Shown: positions 33,416 to 40,204 of the stretch, one piece after another
Numbering within the stretch: the stretch's first letter is position 1
How the letters are laid out: the number at the start of each line of letters is the position of its first letter
From: a virus
IMG/VR virus record: IMGVR_UViG_3300020202_000142
Coordinates: 1 to 41,443 of that record
Length of the DNA: 41,443 bases
Reading direction: 5' to 3' (one strand)
The notes under the pieces: generated by a model
Told to the model about the DNA's origin: nothing
Databases searched by the model: none
Seen by the model: only the letters and a program-made list of their open reading frames with translations
Position numbers and translations under genes: made by a program

Positions 33416-33703
33416 TTAGTGGTTTCCCCGATTTTTCTTTAAATTTATCAGGGAATTGCCGATACTGAGGGTAGGTCCTTCCACTGGCCTAACTTGTGCT
33501 ACCTTGCATTCCAGAGGTGTCCCTTGATTGGGAGACCACCGATTATTCAAACGACTACCCTGTCGCTTGCCCTGTCGTTTCCACTGAGGCCGGTAAAAAT
33601 GGCTCGCATGGAAGCGAGCTAGACTTTTTGAGCCCCCGAGCTTTTGGCCCGCAACAGGACTCACGCCAGGATAGCCATTTGAATAATCAGATGCGTTTTT
33701 CAT
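33416..33703 (-). CDS. Basic 95-aa protein, first gene of the early operon
   Basis: This frame would be the first gene after the leftward promoter. It is very basic (about 17 Lys/Arg against 3 Asp/Glu) with an Arg/Lys-rich patch, YRPQWKRQGKRQGSRLNNRW. Its position and charge recall lambda N, but there is no sequence match and it could equally be a DNA-binding protein. It ends 13 nt before the HTH start. A 21-bp inverted repeat and a terminator-like hairpin lie inside it, so a non-coding structured leader is the main alternative. Confidence 0.5.
   Translation of the reverse strand: MKNASDYSNGYPGVSPVAGQKLGGSKSLARFHASHFYRPQWKRQGKRQGSRLNNRWSPNQGTPLECKVAQVRPVEGPTLSIGNSLINLKKNRGNH
33541..33688. 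repeat. Imperfect 21-bp inverted repeat
   Basis: 33541-33561 and 33668-33688 are inverted copies with 18 of 21 matches. Further partial pairing continues inward. Between them lies GCTCGC/GCGAGC (33602-33619) with five T on the - strand just after it. No target-site duplication flanks the repeat. Confidence 0.6.
33602..33619 (-). terminator. Terminator-like hairpin in the early leader or first gene
   Basis: GCTCGC (33602-33607) and GCGAGC (33614-33619) around a 6-nt loop. On the - strand CA and then five T follow; on + TAGAC and then five T follow. It is about 150 nt downstream of the leftward promoter and might act as an attenuator. Confidence 0.4.
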
Positions 33704-33772
33704 TTTTACCTTTGGCCGTGGAGGCCGCCTGTCAGCTCCCTGATCTGGGGATCAGTGAATCGACGGTGAGTT

Positions 33773-33799
33773 TCTATACCGCATGCGGTAGCATGTCAA
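33773..33799 (-). promoter_or_regulatory. Leftward early promoter
   Basis: On the - strand, TTGACA (33794-33799) is followed 15 nt later by TATAGA (33773-33778). The -35 is perfect and the spacer contains the first operator palindrome. It faces the early operon, with a start near 33766 and a leader of about 60 nt that can form a CTGATC/GATCAG hairpin (33740-33755). Confidence 0.72.
33777..33790. promoter_or_regulatory. Operator O1, perfect palindrome
   Basis: TACCGCATGCGGTA is a perfect 14-bp palindrome lying in the spacer of the leftward promoter. A protein bound here would block RNA polymerase. The repressor-like HTH gene starts 44 bp away. Confidence 0.75.
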
Positions 33800-33814
33800 T
33801 ACCGCAAGCGGTAT
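33799..33814. promoter_or_regulatory. Operator O2, near-perfect palindrome
   Basis: ATACCGCAAGCGGTAT is palindromic except for the centre. Its centre is 23 bp from that of O1, about two helical turns, and it touches the -35. The shared half-site ATACCGC supports one dimeric repressor binding both. Confidence 0.75.
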
Positions 33815-33833
33815 TTTTTAATGAAAAGATTTT

Positions 33834-34253
33834 ATGGTATCCATAAAAGATATTTATGGATTGCCTTGGCGTGATCTGATTCTGAAGTTGCTCGAGGAGA
33901 GAACAGAAGATCAGGTTGCAACAATTTTAGAAGCTAGTCAGGCTGCGGTGAGTGACTGGAAAAGCGGAAGGAGACCGCTAAACAACGCAAAGCGACAAGA
34001 ACGTTATCGAAAAAAACTTGAAGCGTCTCTTTATCCGACTGAGGCATCGATCAAAAAAACTTTCGCTGATTCACTATGGGAAGATCTTGAAAGGCGATGG
34101 ATCGAGGCTGACGATGAAAAGCGATCCATGATTGAAGGCGCTTTAAAAATGCTCTGGCGTGACAGGAGTTCCGAAATTCTTCGTGAACTCCAAAAAAGGG
34201 GATCGAGACGTTTACAAAAATGTACACCAGGTGTTCACAAAAAGGTCGCATGA
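33834..34253 (+). CDS. Repressor-like HTH protein
   Basis: This 139-aa protein has an N-terminal helix-turn-helix (EDQVATILEASQAAVSDWKSG, residues about 24-44; the diagnostic part is QAAVSDWKSGRRP). A helical C-terminal domain is present, but there is no LexA-type peptidase. It lies divergently from the early operon with two operator palindromes just upstream, so it is the best lysogeny-repressor candidate. There is no clear ribosome-binding site and no obvious rightward promoter. Confidence 0.75.
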   Translation: MVSIKDIYGLPWRDLILKLLEERTEDQVATILEASQAAVSDWKSGRRPLNNAKRQERYRKKLEASLYPTEASIKKTFADSLWEDLERRWIEADDEKRSMIEGALKMLWRDRSSEILRELQKRGSRRLQKCTPGVHKKVA

Positions 34254-34364
34254 GGCCGACAAACGTTACCTACCTCTCTCGACGCGCTTTTTTAGCGGGT
34301 GTGTCATACATTGTCCGACACCAAAAAAGCAGCAACTCAATTCGGGACTCATTAAAGCTCGTGC

Positions 34365-34577
34365 ATGAAGAAGCAGATGCGGATCAGCGTGCGCTTGAGC
34401 GACGAGGAGAGAGAAGATCTAGAACGGTTGTCCCGTACGACAGGACTACCTTTATCGGATTTAATAAGGAGAGCAATTCTAGCAATGATTGAATATTCCG
34501 AAAAACACGGAGGAAAGCTTGTATTGCCACTGAAATTTGAAAATAATTTTAAATCCAAATCAAAAAGGAAAGATTAA
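34365..34577 (+). CDS. Ribbon-helix-helix DNA-binding protein
   Basis: This 70-aa protein has RISVRLSDEEREDLERLSR followed by TGLPLSDLIRRAILAMIEY, the strand and two helices of a MetJ/Arc-type RHH domain. The 111-bp gap upstream holds an inverted repeat, GTGTC/GACAC (34301-34321), a possible autoregulatory site. It may control lysogeny genes or the late promoters. Confidence 0.78.
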   Translation: MKKQMRISVRLSDEEREDLERLSRTTGLPLSDLIRRAILAMIEYSEKHGGKLVLPLKFENNFKSKSKRKD

Positions 34578-34578
34578 C

Positions 34579-34884
34579 ATGAAATATGTTCTTTTATTAG
34601 CGTGCTCGGTTCTACTTGCATCATGCGTTGGTCCTACTTCTTACACTGGCGAAAAACCTCTCGCTGAAAGTGAGGTCACAAAAGACTGGAAAAAAATTGA
34701 AGTGGTTCATCTTAATCAATTGAAAAAGGATTACGAAATCATTGGTGAGTGCCGCGGTGATGCGTGGATGGATAACGCTGTGAGTTTGAAAAAGCAGGCT
34801 GCACGACTTGGTGCCGATGCGATTAGCATCCCTGTCAATGATGGGGTGTATGTGACTTCGCAAGCAATTCGATATAAAAAATAA
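34579..34884 (+). CDS. Small lipoprotein
   Basis: The ATG at 34579 follows AGGA and gives 101 aa. The signal peptide ends in the lipobox LLASC (Cys17). The mature part has CRGDAWMDNAVSLKKQAARLGADAI, typical of small outer-membrane lipoproteins with a DUF4156-like flavour. It sits in the lysogeny region and may be expressed from a prophage as a surface-altering gene. Confidence 0.72.
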   Translation: MKYVLLLACSVLLASCVGPTSYTGEKPLAESEVTKDWKKIEVVHLNQLKKDYEIIGECRGDAWMDNAVSLKKQAARLGADAISIPVNDGVYVTSQAIRYKK

Positions 34885-34893
34885 TCAAAACGC

Positions 34894-35673
34894 GTGACGA
34901 AGTTCTTTTGTCTTCTGGTGGTTGTTTTGCTTGTTTGCAACAGCGGATCGCTTCTTGCAGAGCCTTCAGACAAAGAAATCTTAAAGCAAAAGCTAACTGT
35001 CCGAGATGTAAGCGGGTCTCTTCTATATCCAGAAACCTTCGAGTGGGTTTCAAAACATTCGAATCTTCATCTAACAATTAAGGATGTTGAGGAGCTTCAA
35101 GAACTAGAGGCAGAAAGGAAGAAGGGGAAAATAGCTTCTAATGAGCGTTCCGATTTCGATCCCTTCAAAGACGGTCGAGCCACTGAGATTAAACCTAAAG
35201 CGCGGGATGTAATTGACGATTTTCTGGATGGAAAAATAACCGCTGAACAACTAGAAGCGTGGCGTGTTAAAAAGCAGGCGGAACTAGATCGCCACATTGA
35301 GATGAATAGCCGTCCTGCAAAAGCTGACGAGTGGGGAGAGTTGATTCCAATTCAGTCTCAAAAACAAAAGAAGGATCCACTGGAAGCAGCGATAGCGGGA
35401 GGATTTGCGGCTTTGATATTATCTGTCATTATCTCGACAATTATTTTGATTAAGAAAAACTTTGCAAAAATTAAAAATTTTATATGGGTGCGAGTGCTCA
35501 CGGTTAGAGCGCTAGTAATCGTAGTAAATATCGGTCTTTTTCTTTTGGGGTTGTCAATGTGCGCTAGTGATTCAGGTTTCGAGAATCAATCATTTGTCGC
35601 CGCGCTTATTATGATTCCTCCCACGATTTGCCTTACAACGCTTACTGTGAAACATCTTTGGCCGCAGGCATGA
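34894..35673 (+). CDS. Membrane protein with signal peptide
   Basis: This 259-aa protein has a GTG start. A signal peptide ends near LLAEP (residues 19-23). The mature part has an SHOCT-like short helix (FLDGKITAEQLEAW, about 109-122) and three hydrophobic segments near 164-187, 203-220 and 233-252. It is probably an envelope protein expressed in lysogens; superinfection exclusion is possible. AT content is higher than in the structural genes. Confidence 0.7.
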   Translation: MTKFFCLLVVVLLVCNSGSLLAEPSDKEILKQKLTVRDVSGSLLYPETFEWVSKHSNLHLTIKDVEELQELEAERKKGKIASNERSDFDPFKDGRATEIKPKARDVIDDFLDGKITAEQLEAWRVKKQAELDRHIEMNSRPAKADEWGELIPIQSQKQKKDPLEAAIAGGFAALILSVIISTIILIKKNFAKIKNFIWVRVLTVRALVIVVNIGLFLLGLSMCASDSGFENQSFVAALIMIPPTICLTTLTVKHLWPQA

Positions 35674-35700
35674 GCCTTCAATCCCTTTCCAGGAAAAGCC

Positions 35701-35934
35701 ATGCGCTTCCATATTTCTCGTCACCATGCAGAGCGTCTCGAACTACGAGGCATCTCCCAAGAAGACGTTAAAAATGTTGTGCGTTACGGTCAAAAGTCAC
35801 CGGCACCTGGAAGACCAAAGAATGGTGGAAAGGTCTATAAATTTGAAAAGAAGCACGGGGACATTACCTTAATTGTGATTGTTGAAATCAAAAGGGAGGA
35901 GTACTATCTTGTCACTACATATGAAAGGAAGTAG
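35701..35934 (+). CDS. DUF4258 protein, toxin-like
   Basis: This 77-aa protein has HHAERLELRGISQEDVKNVV (residues 8-27), a basic centre and a final EYYLVTTYERK strand, as in DUF4258. That family shares features with RelE-like and BrnT-like toxins. A DUF2283 gene follows after 34 nt. AGGA lies before the ATG. Toxicity is inferred. Confidence 0.75.
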   Translation: MRFHISRHHAERLELRGISQEDVKNVVRYGQKSPAPGRPKNGGKVYKFEKKHGDITLIVIVEIKREEYYLVTTYERK

Positions 35935-35968
35935 GCATCTCATGGTAGTTCAAAGCAAGGAGGCTCCT

Positions 35969-36211
35969 GTGATTACAATCGATCATGGAGTTGATGCAAT
36001 TTATGTCTATTTCAAGAGAAAAGCTAAGGTAGCTCGAACTATCGAGCGCGAAACCAAAGATGCGATTGTAAATGTTGATCTTGATGAAAATGGCGACGTG
36101 ATTGGAATAGAATTGATTGGCGTTGGAGAAATCGAGATCGGTCAAATCTTAAAAAAGGCCGGCGTAAAAGCACCTTCCGTCAATTGGGAAAAGGCTGCCA
36201 TCGCGGCTTAA
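35969..36211 (+). CDS. DUF2283 protein, partner of DUF4258
   Basis: The GTG at 35969 is preferred because AAGGAGG stands 5 nt upstream. It gives 80 aa starting ITIDHGVDAIYVYF, the usual start of DUF2283, followed by VNVDLDENGDVIGIELIGVG. DUF2283 is often next to DUF4258, as an antitoxin-like partner. Its TAA shares CTTAAG with the integrase stop on the other strand. Confidence 0.78.
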   Translation: MITIDHGVDAIYVYFKRKAKVARTIERETKDAIVNVDLDENGDVIGIELIGVGEIEIGQILKKAGVKAPSVNWEKAAIAA

Positions 36212-37332
36212 GCAATAATTTCCCAAAACTTCTTGCCCTCGCTTTTTGGGATGGGTCTGCGGTAGTTTTTCCGTAGGACTTTTACATCATGTCCTGCCAA
36301 GTGAGCGGTAAGGGCTTCGTTTTGAAAGAATGCGAGATGATAGGAACAGTAGGTATGTCTCATTACATCATGCGGCCATTTCATCCCGTTTGGATTTTTA
36401 TCCCTGATTCGAAAGCCAGCCTTTTCTAGAAACTGTTCCCACCTTCTACGCCAATTCCCAGAAATCATAGGGCCTTCCCATTTAGGACTTAGGAGTGCAT
36501 TCTTGACGCCATTCTCCATGCGAACATAGCGAAATTGCGAGGTCTTCGAGGATTGGACCCTAATGTCTCCGGTTTCGCGAATATCTTCCCGTTTGAGCTT
36601 CATGGCTTCAGCTTCCGGTCTTAATCCTGCAAACATGCAAACCGTGACAAAGCGCTTAATGTCCGGATCTGAAGCGCAGGCGGTATGATAAACTTTCATT
36701 GCTTCTTGTACGGAGAAGATAGAGACCTCGATTTCTCCGATTCGGAATTTTACGCGCCGGATTGGATTAGAAGAGATCCAGTGCTGGGGGAAAATGCACC
36801 ACTCAAAAAACTCAAGAAGTGTTTTTCGATAATCGAGCTTTGTCCAGGTGGATCCATCGAGATCATGAAGCCAGGAATGCGCGATGGTATGAGTGAACTG
36901 ATCAACGCGAGTCTTCCCATGTAGCTCGCAGAACTTTTTAAGCCTATATTTGTGACCTCGGAGGGTTTCCTCGGAGATTTTCTCTTTAGCTTTGTAAAGC
37001 TTCCATTTTTCAGATGCTTCCTGAATCGTAGGTAGCGGCTTGGCTTGTCGATTTAAGTGCTCAGCATAAAATTCGCAGGCCTTTAGGAGATTTCCACCAT
37101 AAGGTTTTAAGAGATCCAACCCCCGTTTAGCATCAAACATCACATCCGGCGGAAGGGTTTCTATTTTTAGATCCGGATTAAAAATCTTATTAAAGAGCGT
37201 TTCCGCTCGCCCTTGGGCTTCTGCTTTGGTAGGGAAGTACTCGCGCTTTTCACCATGATAGCGGCCGTCCATAACCCAGCATTTTGTGCCGTGCATGGTG
37301 GTTTCAAAGACGTGTGGAATCTTTCTTTTCAT
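36208..37332 (-). CDS. int: Tyrosine integrase
   Basis: This 374-aa protein has an arm-binding N-terminus (1 to about 100), a core-binding domain (about 101-190) and a catalytic domain with Arg238 (AGLRPEAEA), Lys263, His321-Arg325 (HDVMRH), His348 (AGHDV) and the nucleophile Tyr357 (KNYRRP). All catalytic residues are present. It is transcribed away from attP. The DNA upstream holds arm repeats and a tRNA half. Confidence 0.95.
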   Translation of the reverse strand: MKRKIPHVFETTMHGTKCWVMDGRYHGEKREYFPTKAEAQGRAETLFNKIFNPDLKIETLPPDVMFDAKRGLDLLKPYGGNLLKACEFYAEHLNRQAKPLPTIQEASEKWKLYKAKEKISEETLRGHKYRLKKFCELHGKTRVDQFTHTIAHSWLHDLDGSTWTKLDYRKTLLEFFEWCIFPQHWISSNPIRRVKFRIGEIEVSIFSVQEAMKVYHTACASDPDIKRFVTVCMFAGLRPEAEAMKLKREDIRETGDIRVQSSKTSQFRYVRMENGVKNALLSPKWEGPMISGNWRRRWEQFLEKAGFRIRDKNPNGMKWPHDVMRHTYCSYHLAFFQNEALTAHLAGHDVKVLRKNYRRPIPKSEGKKFWEIIA

Positions 37333-37338
37333 GAAAAG

Positions 37339-37368
37339 GTCTGAATTAAGTCTGAAATTTAGTCTGAA
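37339..37368 (+). repeat. attP arm-type repeats, integrase side
   Basis: GTCTGAA occurs at 37339-37345, 37350-37356 and 37362-37368, spaced 11 and 12 nt. Likely binding sites for the integrase N-terminus. Confidence 0.78.
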
Positions 37369-37393
37369 TATATCGTTTTTGGGTAAAACATAT

Positions 37394-37433
37394 CCGTGAA
37401 AGGGTGGTGAGCTAACCGCTACTCCAAGGGGTC
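37394..37433 (-). other. tRNA-Glu(UUC) 5' fragment, putative integration core
   Basis: On the - strand this is nt 1-40 of a tRNA: acceptor GACCCCT, U8, D-stem GAGT/GCTC, A14, G18-G19, A21, anticodon loop CTTTCAC with U33 and anticodon UUC, then GG. After GG the anticodon stem no longer pairs (CCACC faces GGATA), so the match ends in the anticodon arm. This marks the likely crossover in a host tRNA-Glu gene. Unusually the phage keeps the 5', not the 3', part. Confidence 0.75.
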
Positions 37434-37441
37434 AGAGCTCG

Positions 37442-37477
37442 AAAAATTCCCTCTGAGATTGCGCTTCCACGAGGGAA
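37442..37477 (-). terminator. Terminator-like hairpin within attP
   Basis: On the - strand, TTCCCTC/GAGGGAA (37471-37477 with 37447-37453) closes a 17-nt loop and is followed by five T (37446-37442). The stem is short and the loop long, so it is a weak terminator at best. It lies between the promoter at 37512 and the tRNA fragment. Confidence 0.42.
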
Positions 37478-37511
37478 ATTCAGTCATGGCTTTCTTGTTC
37501 CACGTTCAACA

Positions 37512-37539
37512 ATATTACCAGCAATTTAAAGGGTTTCAA
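37512..37539 (-). promoter_or_regulatory. Putative leftward promoter within attP
   Basis: On the - strand TTGAAA (37534-37539), 16 nt, then TAATAT (37512-37517). It faces the tRNA fragment and the integrase and would be on the far side of the core from int, so integration would separate them. Confidence 0.5.
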
Positions 37540-37559
37540 ATGCTTTCAAAGGTATTTTA

Positions 37560-37576
37560 GTCTGAAATAGTCTGAA
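37560..37576 (+). repeat. attP arm-type repeats, packaging side
   Basis: GTCTGAA at 37560-37566 and 37570-37576, in the same orientation as the three copies beside int. Extended consensus: A/T-AGTCTGAA. Confidence 0.78.
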
Positions 37577-37619
37577 CTTCTTGACGTGATTATGATCAGT
37601 TGCGGTATGCGTCGGATAG

Positions 37620-38009
37620 ATGCCCCATGCTTGTCCGGCTTATGAGCCGAATGAACCTGAAGAACATGAAGCGCTGGTCGATCCATGCATTAACATCTTG
37701 ATTCATGTAATCAAGCAAACGGCTGACGATTACCGTTTCGGCAAGACGTGCAGAATTAAAGATGTCCGCAAATATCGATCGGTTCAGTTTTGGGCACGTG
37801 ACGCAAAAGAATTTATCGATCGCAAGGAACATGGCTTGGCGGATCTATGGAGAATTATGACGCATGACGGAGATGTTCACGTTGATCGTCTTAAGCGCGC
37901 AATCGAGTCCAGTGATGAGCGGCTATTTCACTTCGAGAAGCGTTTGGGCAGGGCGTATTCCCGAATGGTTCCAAAAGAGCATGTAGAAGAAATAGGAAAG
38001 GAAGTCTAA
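37620..38009 (+). CDS. Unknown protein before terminase
   Basis: This 129-aa helical protein has CINILIHVIKQTADDYRFGK and SVQFWARDAKEFIDRKEHGL, then a charged second half. Its stop overlaps the start of terminase small subunit (TAATG). It may be a packaging or regulatory protein. No family is certain and no strong promoter was found (a TTGACG at 37581 has poor spacing). Confidence 0.68.
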   Translation: MPHACPAYEPNEPEEHEALVDPCINILIHVIKQTADDYRFGKTCRIKDVRKYRSVQFWARDAKEFIDRKEHGLADLWRIMTHDGDVHVDRLKRAIESSDERLFHFEKRLGRAYSRMVPKEHVEEIGKEV

Positions 38010-38446
38010 TGGCAAAATCAAAGAATCCAATTTGGTGGGAAGTCTTTATCAGCGAGTACCTTAGGAATGGGCAGAACGGCAAACAGGCGTACCTCAAAGC
38101 AAGGCCAAAGGTATCGGAAAGAACTGCTGAGGTGGAGTCTGCAAAACTCCTGAGAAAACCTGAGTTTGAGAAACTTCTCAATAAGGCAACTGAGCAGGTC
38201 TGCAAAAAGATCGGAATGAGCAACGAAAAGTGGCTTGAGGAACTGATTTCTGTTGCTGAGACAAAAAAGGTAAAGGTCAGTGCGATTTCAAAACTAAAGG
38301 CTTTAGAGATAATCGGCAAGTCACTCGGTTATCTCACTGAAAAAGTCGAGCATTCAGGAACGATCGATCTTGCGGCGCGAATTGTTCAAGCCCGCAAACG
38401 GGCAGGAGCTCCAAGTCAGACAGAAGCACAAGAGGGAGGGTCATGA
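38009..38446 (+). CDS. terS: Terminase small subunit
   Basis: This 145-aa protein has NGQNGKQAYLKARPKVSERTAEVESAKLLRKPEFEK (DNA-binding HTH, residues about 21-56), a helical oligomerisation region and a Gly/Gln-rich tail. It recognises phage DNA and regulates the large subunit. A GGAAG element precedes the start. It overlaps the next small gene by ATGA. Confidence 0.88.
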   Translation: MAKSKNPIWWEVFISEYLRNGQNGKQAYLKARPKVSERTAEVESAKLLRKPEFEKLLNKATEQVCKKIGMSNEKWLEELISVAETKKVKVSAISKLKALEIIGKSLGYLTEKVEHSGTIDLAARIVQARKRAGAPSQTEAQEGGS

Positions 38447-38616
38447 AGAAAATCTTAACGAGTGCCGCAGAAAAAGAATGTCGCTTTAGACATCTTCATC
38501 CTAACGCCGTGGTTTATTATGTTAGCGCCGATTTGGCCAGAAAGTCTCGTGGAAGGTTTGTTCTCTTTATTAAGATCTGGAAAGAGAAAATTGATGCGAG
38601 GTGTTTAAACCAATGA
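38443..38616 (+). CDS. 57-aa gene between terminase subunits
   Basis: The ATG overlaps the terS stop (ATGA) and the TGA overlaps the terL start (ATGA), with GGGAGGG ahead. The product starts MKKILTSAAEKECRFRHLHP, then VVYYVSADLARKS and a basic end. The exact double overlap is strong evidence for translation. Function unknown; a packaging accessory role is possible. Confidence 0.72.
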   Translation: MKKILTSAAEKECRFRHLHPNAVVYYVSADLARKSRGRFVLFIKIWKEKIDARCLNQ

Positions 38617-40136
38617 TGCAAGTGGATCCTGAAGCCCAACTTGCCGAGGACATGGGGAAGTTTTACGATGATCCTCTTGGATTCGTGCTTTACGCTTTTG
38701 ATTGGGACACGGACCCGAGCTTGCAACTCGTCAAGCTTCCTGAGCCGTGGGCATCTAAATACAATTTGAAATACGGTCCCGATCAGTGGGCCTGTGAATT
38801 GTTGGAGCAAATCGGTGATGAAGTTAAGAAGCGAGGGTTTGACGGAAAAACTGCTGTGGACCCCTTGCGCGTTGCTGTCCGGTCAGGTCATGGTATCGGG
38901 AAGTCAGCGATGACGGCATGGTTAATTCTTTGGATTATGTCCACTCGTCCGTTTTGCCAAGGAACAGTGACGGCAACGACTGCACCACAATTGCAGAATA
39001 AAACATGGGCGCGAGTCGCAGATTGGAGAAAGCGGTGCATTACCGGCCATTGGTTTGAAATTTCGACTGGTCGCGGCAACATGAAGCTTTGGCATAAGGA
39101 GCATAAAGATACTTGGTTTTGTTCTGGCCAAACGTGTAAAGAGGAAAATTCGGAATCATTTGCTGGTCAGCATGCAGCAAATTCCACTTCGTTCTACCTA
39201 TTCGATGAGTCATCTGGTGTTCCGAATAAAATACCAGAGGTAGCGGAAGGAGGATTGACGGATGGTGAGCCGATGATTTTCGCGTTTGGCAACCCGACGA
39301 GAAACACGGGCTGGTTTTATGACTGCTTCAACAACATGAAGCATCGATGGATGACGAAGAGTGTGGATAGCAGGAACGTCCAGATTTCAAACAAGAAGCT
39401 GATTGAGGAATGGATTCGGGATCATGGGGAGGATAGCGACTTTGTTCGTGTGCGTGTCAAAGGCGTAGCTCCATCGGCAAGCGTCAATCAACTTATCCCT
39501 CGCGCTCTTGCGGAAATGGCGTCAAAGCGCCAAATACATTCCTCGCAATACGAGTGGGCTGCGAAAATCCTCGGGGTCGATGTGGCATGGATTAATGGGA
39601 ATGATAAATCTACGATCGTTTTGAGACAGGGTAATTTCTCTAAGGTTCTCGGCGTTTACTTCCATATTGATAACATGGCTCTTGGCGCCTTGGTCAGTCA
39701 GTTTTGGGAACAATGGCAGGTGGATGCCTGCTTCATTGATGTCGGCTGGGGAACTGGTGTGATCGACTATCTTCGTCTAATTGGGCGTGAGCCGATTCCT
39801 GTAAACTTCGGTGGTAAGGCGATTAATCCGCTCTACAAAAACAAACGTACTGAGATGTGGTGCGACATGTACAAATGGCTGCAAGATGGTGGAAAGATTG
39901 ATGATAATACCGAGCTGATTGATGAACTTTGTGCTCCTGAAATTTACGAGATGCCCAATGGTCAGCGCATGCTTCAACCAAAAGATGACATGGATGTTCC
40001 TTCTCCAAACATTGCTGACGGTTTGTGCTTAACTCATGCCATGCCAGTAAAGCCGATGAGTCCTGAAGAAAAACTTGCGCGACGATTTAAGGGTGGCTCG
40101 GAGATGTGCAGGGTGGATGACAACGTTTTGGATTAA
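38613..40136 (+). CDS. terL: Terminase large subunit
   Basis: With the ATG at 38613 (GAGGTG 9 nt upstream, ATGA with the small gene) this is 507 aa. The ATPase has Walker A SGHGIGKS (91-98), Walker B FYLFDESSG (194-202) and FGNPT. The nuclease has acidic residues Asp323 (GVDVAW), Asp376 (FIDVGW) and Asp469 (IADGL). It cuts and pumps DNA into the procapsid through the portal. A GTG at 38601 is a less likely start. A terminator follows. Confidence 0.94.
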   Translation: MMQVDPEAQLAEDMGKFYDDPLGFVLYAFDWDTDPSLQLVKLPEPWASKYNLKYGPDQWACELLEQIGDEVKKRGFDGKTAVDPLRVAVRSGHGIGKSAMTAWLILWIMSTRPFCQGTVTATTAPQLQNKTWARVADWRKRCITGHWFEISTGRGNMKLWHKEHKDTWFCSGQTCKEENSESFAGQHAANSTSFYLFDESSGVPNKIPEVAEGGLTDGEPMIFAFGNPTRNTGWFYDCFNNMKHRWMTKSVDSRNVQISNKKLIEEWIRDHGEDSDFVRVRVKGVAPSASVNQLIPRALAEMASKRQIHSSQYEWAAKILGVDVAWINGNDKSTIVLRQGNFSKVLGVYFHIDNMALGALVSQFWEQWQVDACFIDVGWGTGVIDYLRLIGREPIPVNFGGKAINPLYKNKRTEMWCDMYKWLQDGGKIDDNTELIDELCAPEIYEMPNGQRMLQPKDDMDVPSPNIADGLCLTHAMPVKPMSPEEKLARRFKGGSEMCRVDDNVLD

Positions 40137-40172
40137 GAATCTATGAAAAAGAAATTTAATTTTTGGAACATG

Positions 40173-40193
40173 AAGCCCTGGAACAATGGGCTT
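40173..40193. terminator. Hairpin between terL and the reverse gene
   Basis: AAGCCC (40173-40178) and GGGCTT (40188-40193) around a 9-nt loop; on + a GTTCTTGTTCTTC stretch follows, on - an A/T-rich stretch. It probably ends the packaging operon and perhaps also the converging reverse gene. Confidence 0.6.
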
Positions 40194-40204
40194 GTTCTTG
40201 TTCT

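Larger units (their letters stand above)
37333..37619. other. attP region (phage attachment site)
   Basis: This gene-free 287-bp stretch between integrase and packaging genes holds three left-arm repeats, a tRNA-Glu 5' half, a terminator-like hairpin, a leftward promoter and two right-arm repeats. This matches a tyrosine-integrase attP with the core in the tRNA segment. The exact crossover point cannot be fixed without the host sequence. Confidence 0.82.

Noticed and set aside
33496-33846. A 116-codon rightward frame ahead of the repressor-like gene
   Set aside because: It runs through the early promoter and both operators, and overlaps the start of the HTH gene in another frame. Its product has no recognisable domain.
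34220-34492. A 90-codon frame between the repressor-like and RHH genes
   Set aside because: It overlaps the RHH domain in another frame and the end of the HTH gene, and its product has no family features.
37394-37433. A complete phage tRNA gene
   Set aside because: Only nt 1-40 of a tRNA are present; no matching anticodon stem, T-arm or acceptor 3' strand follows, so it is an attachment-site fragment.
37611-37625. A fifth late promoter box (GTCGGATAG...)
   Set aside because: Only the first five bases match the 15-mer and no -10 follows at 15 nt.
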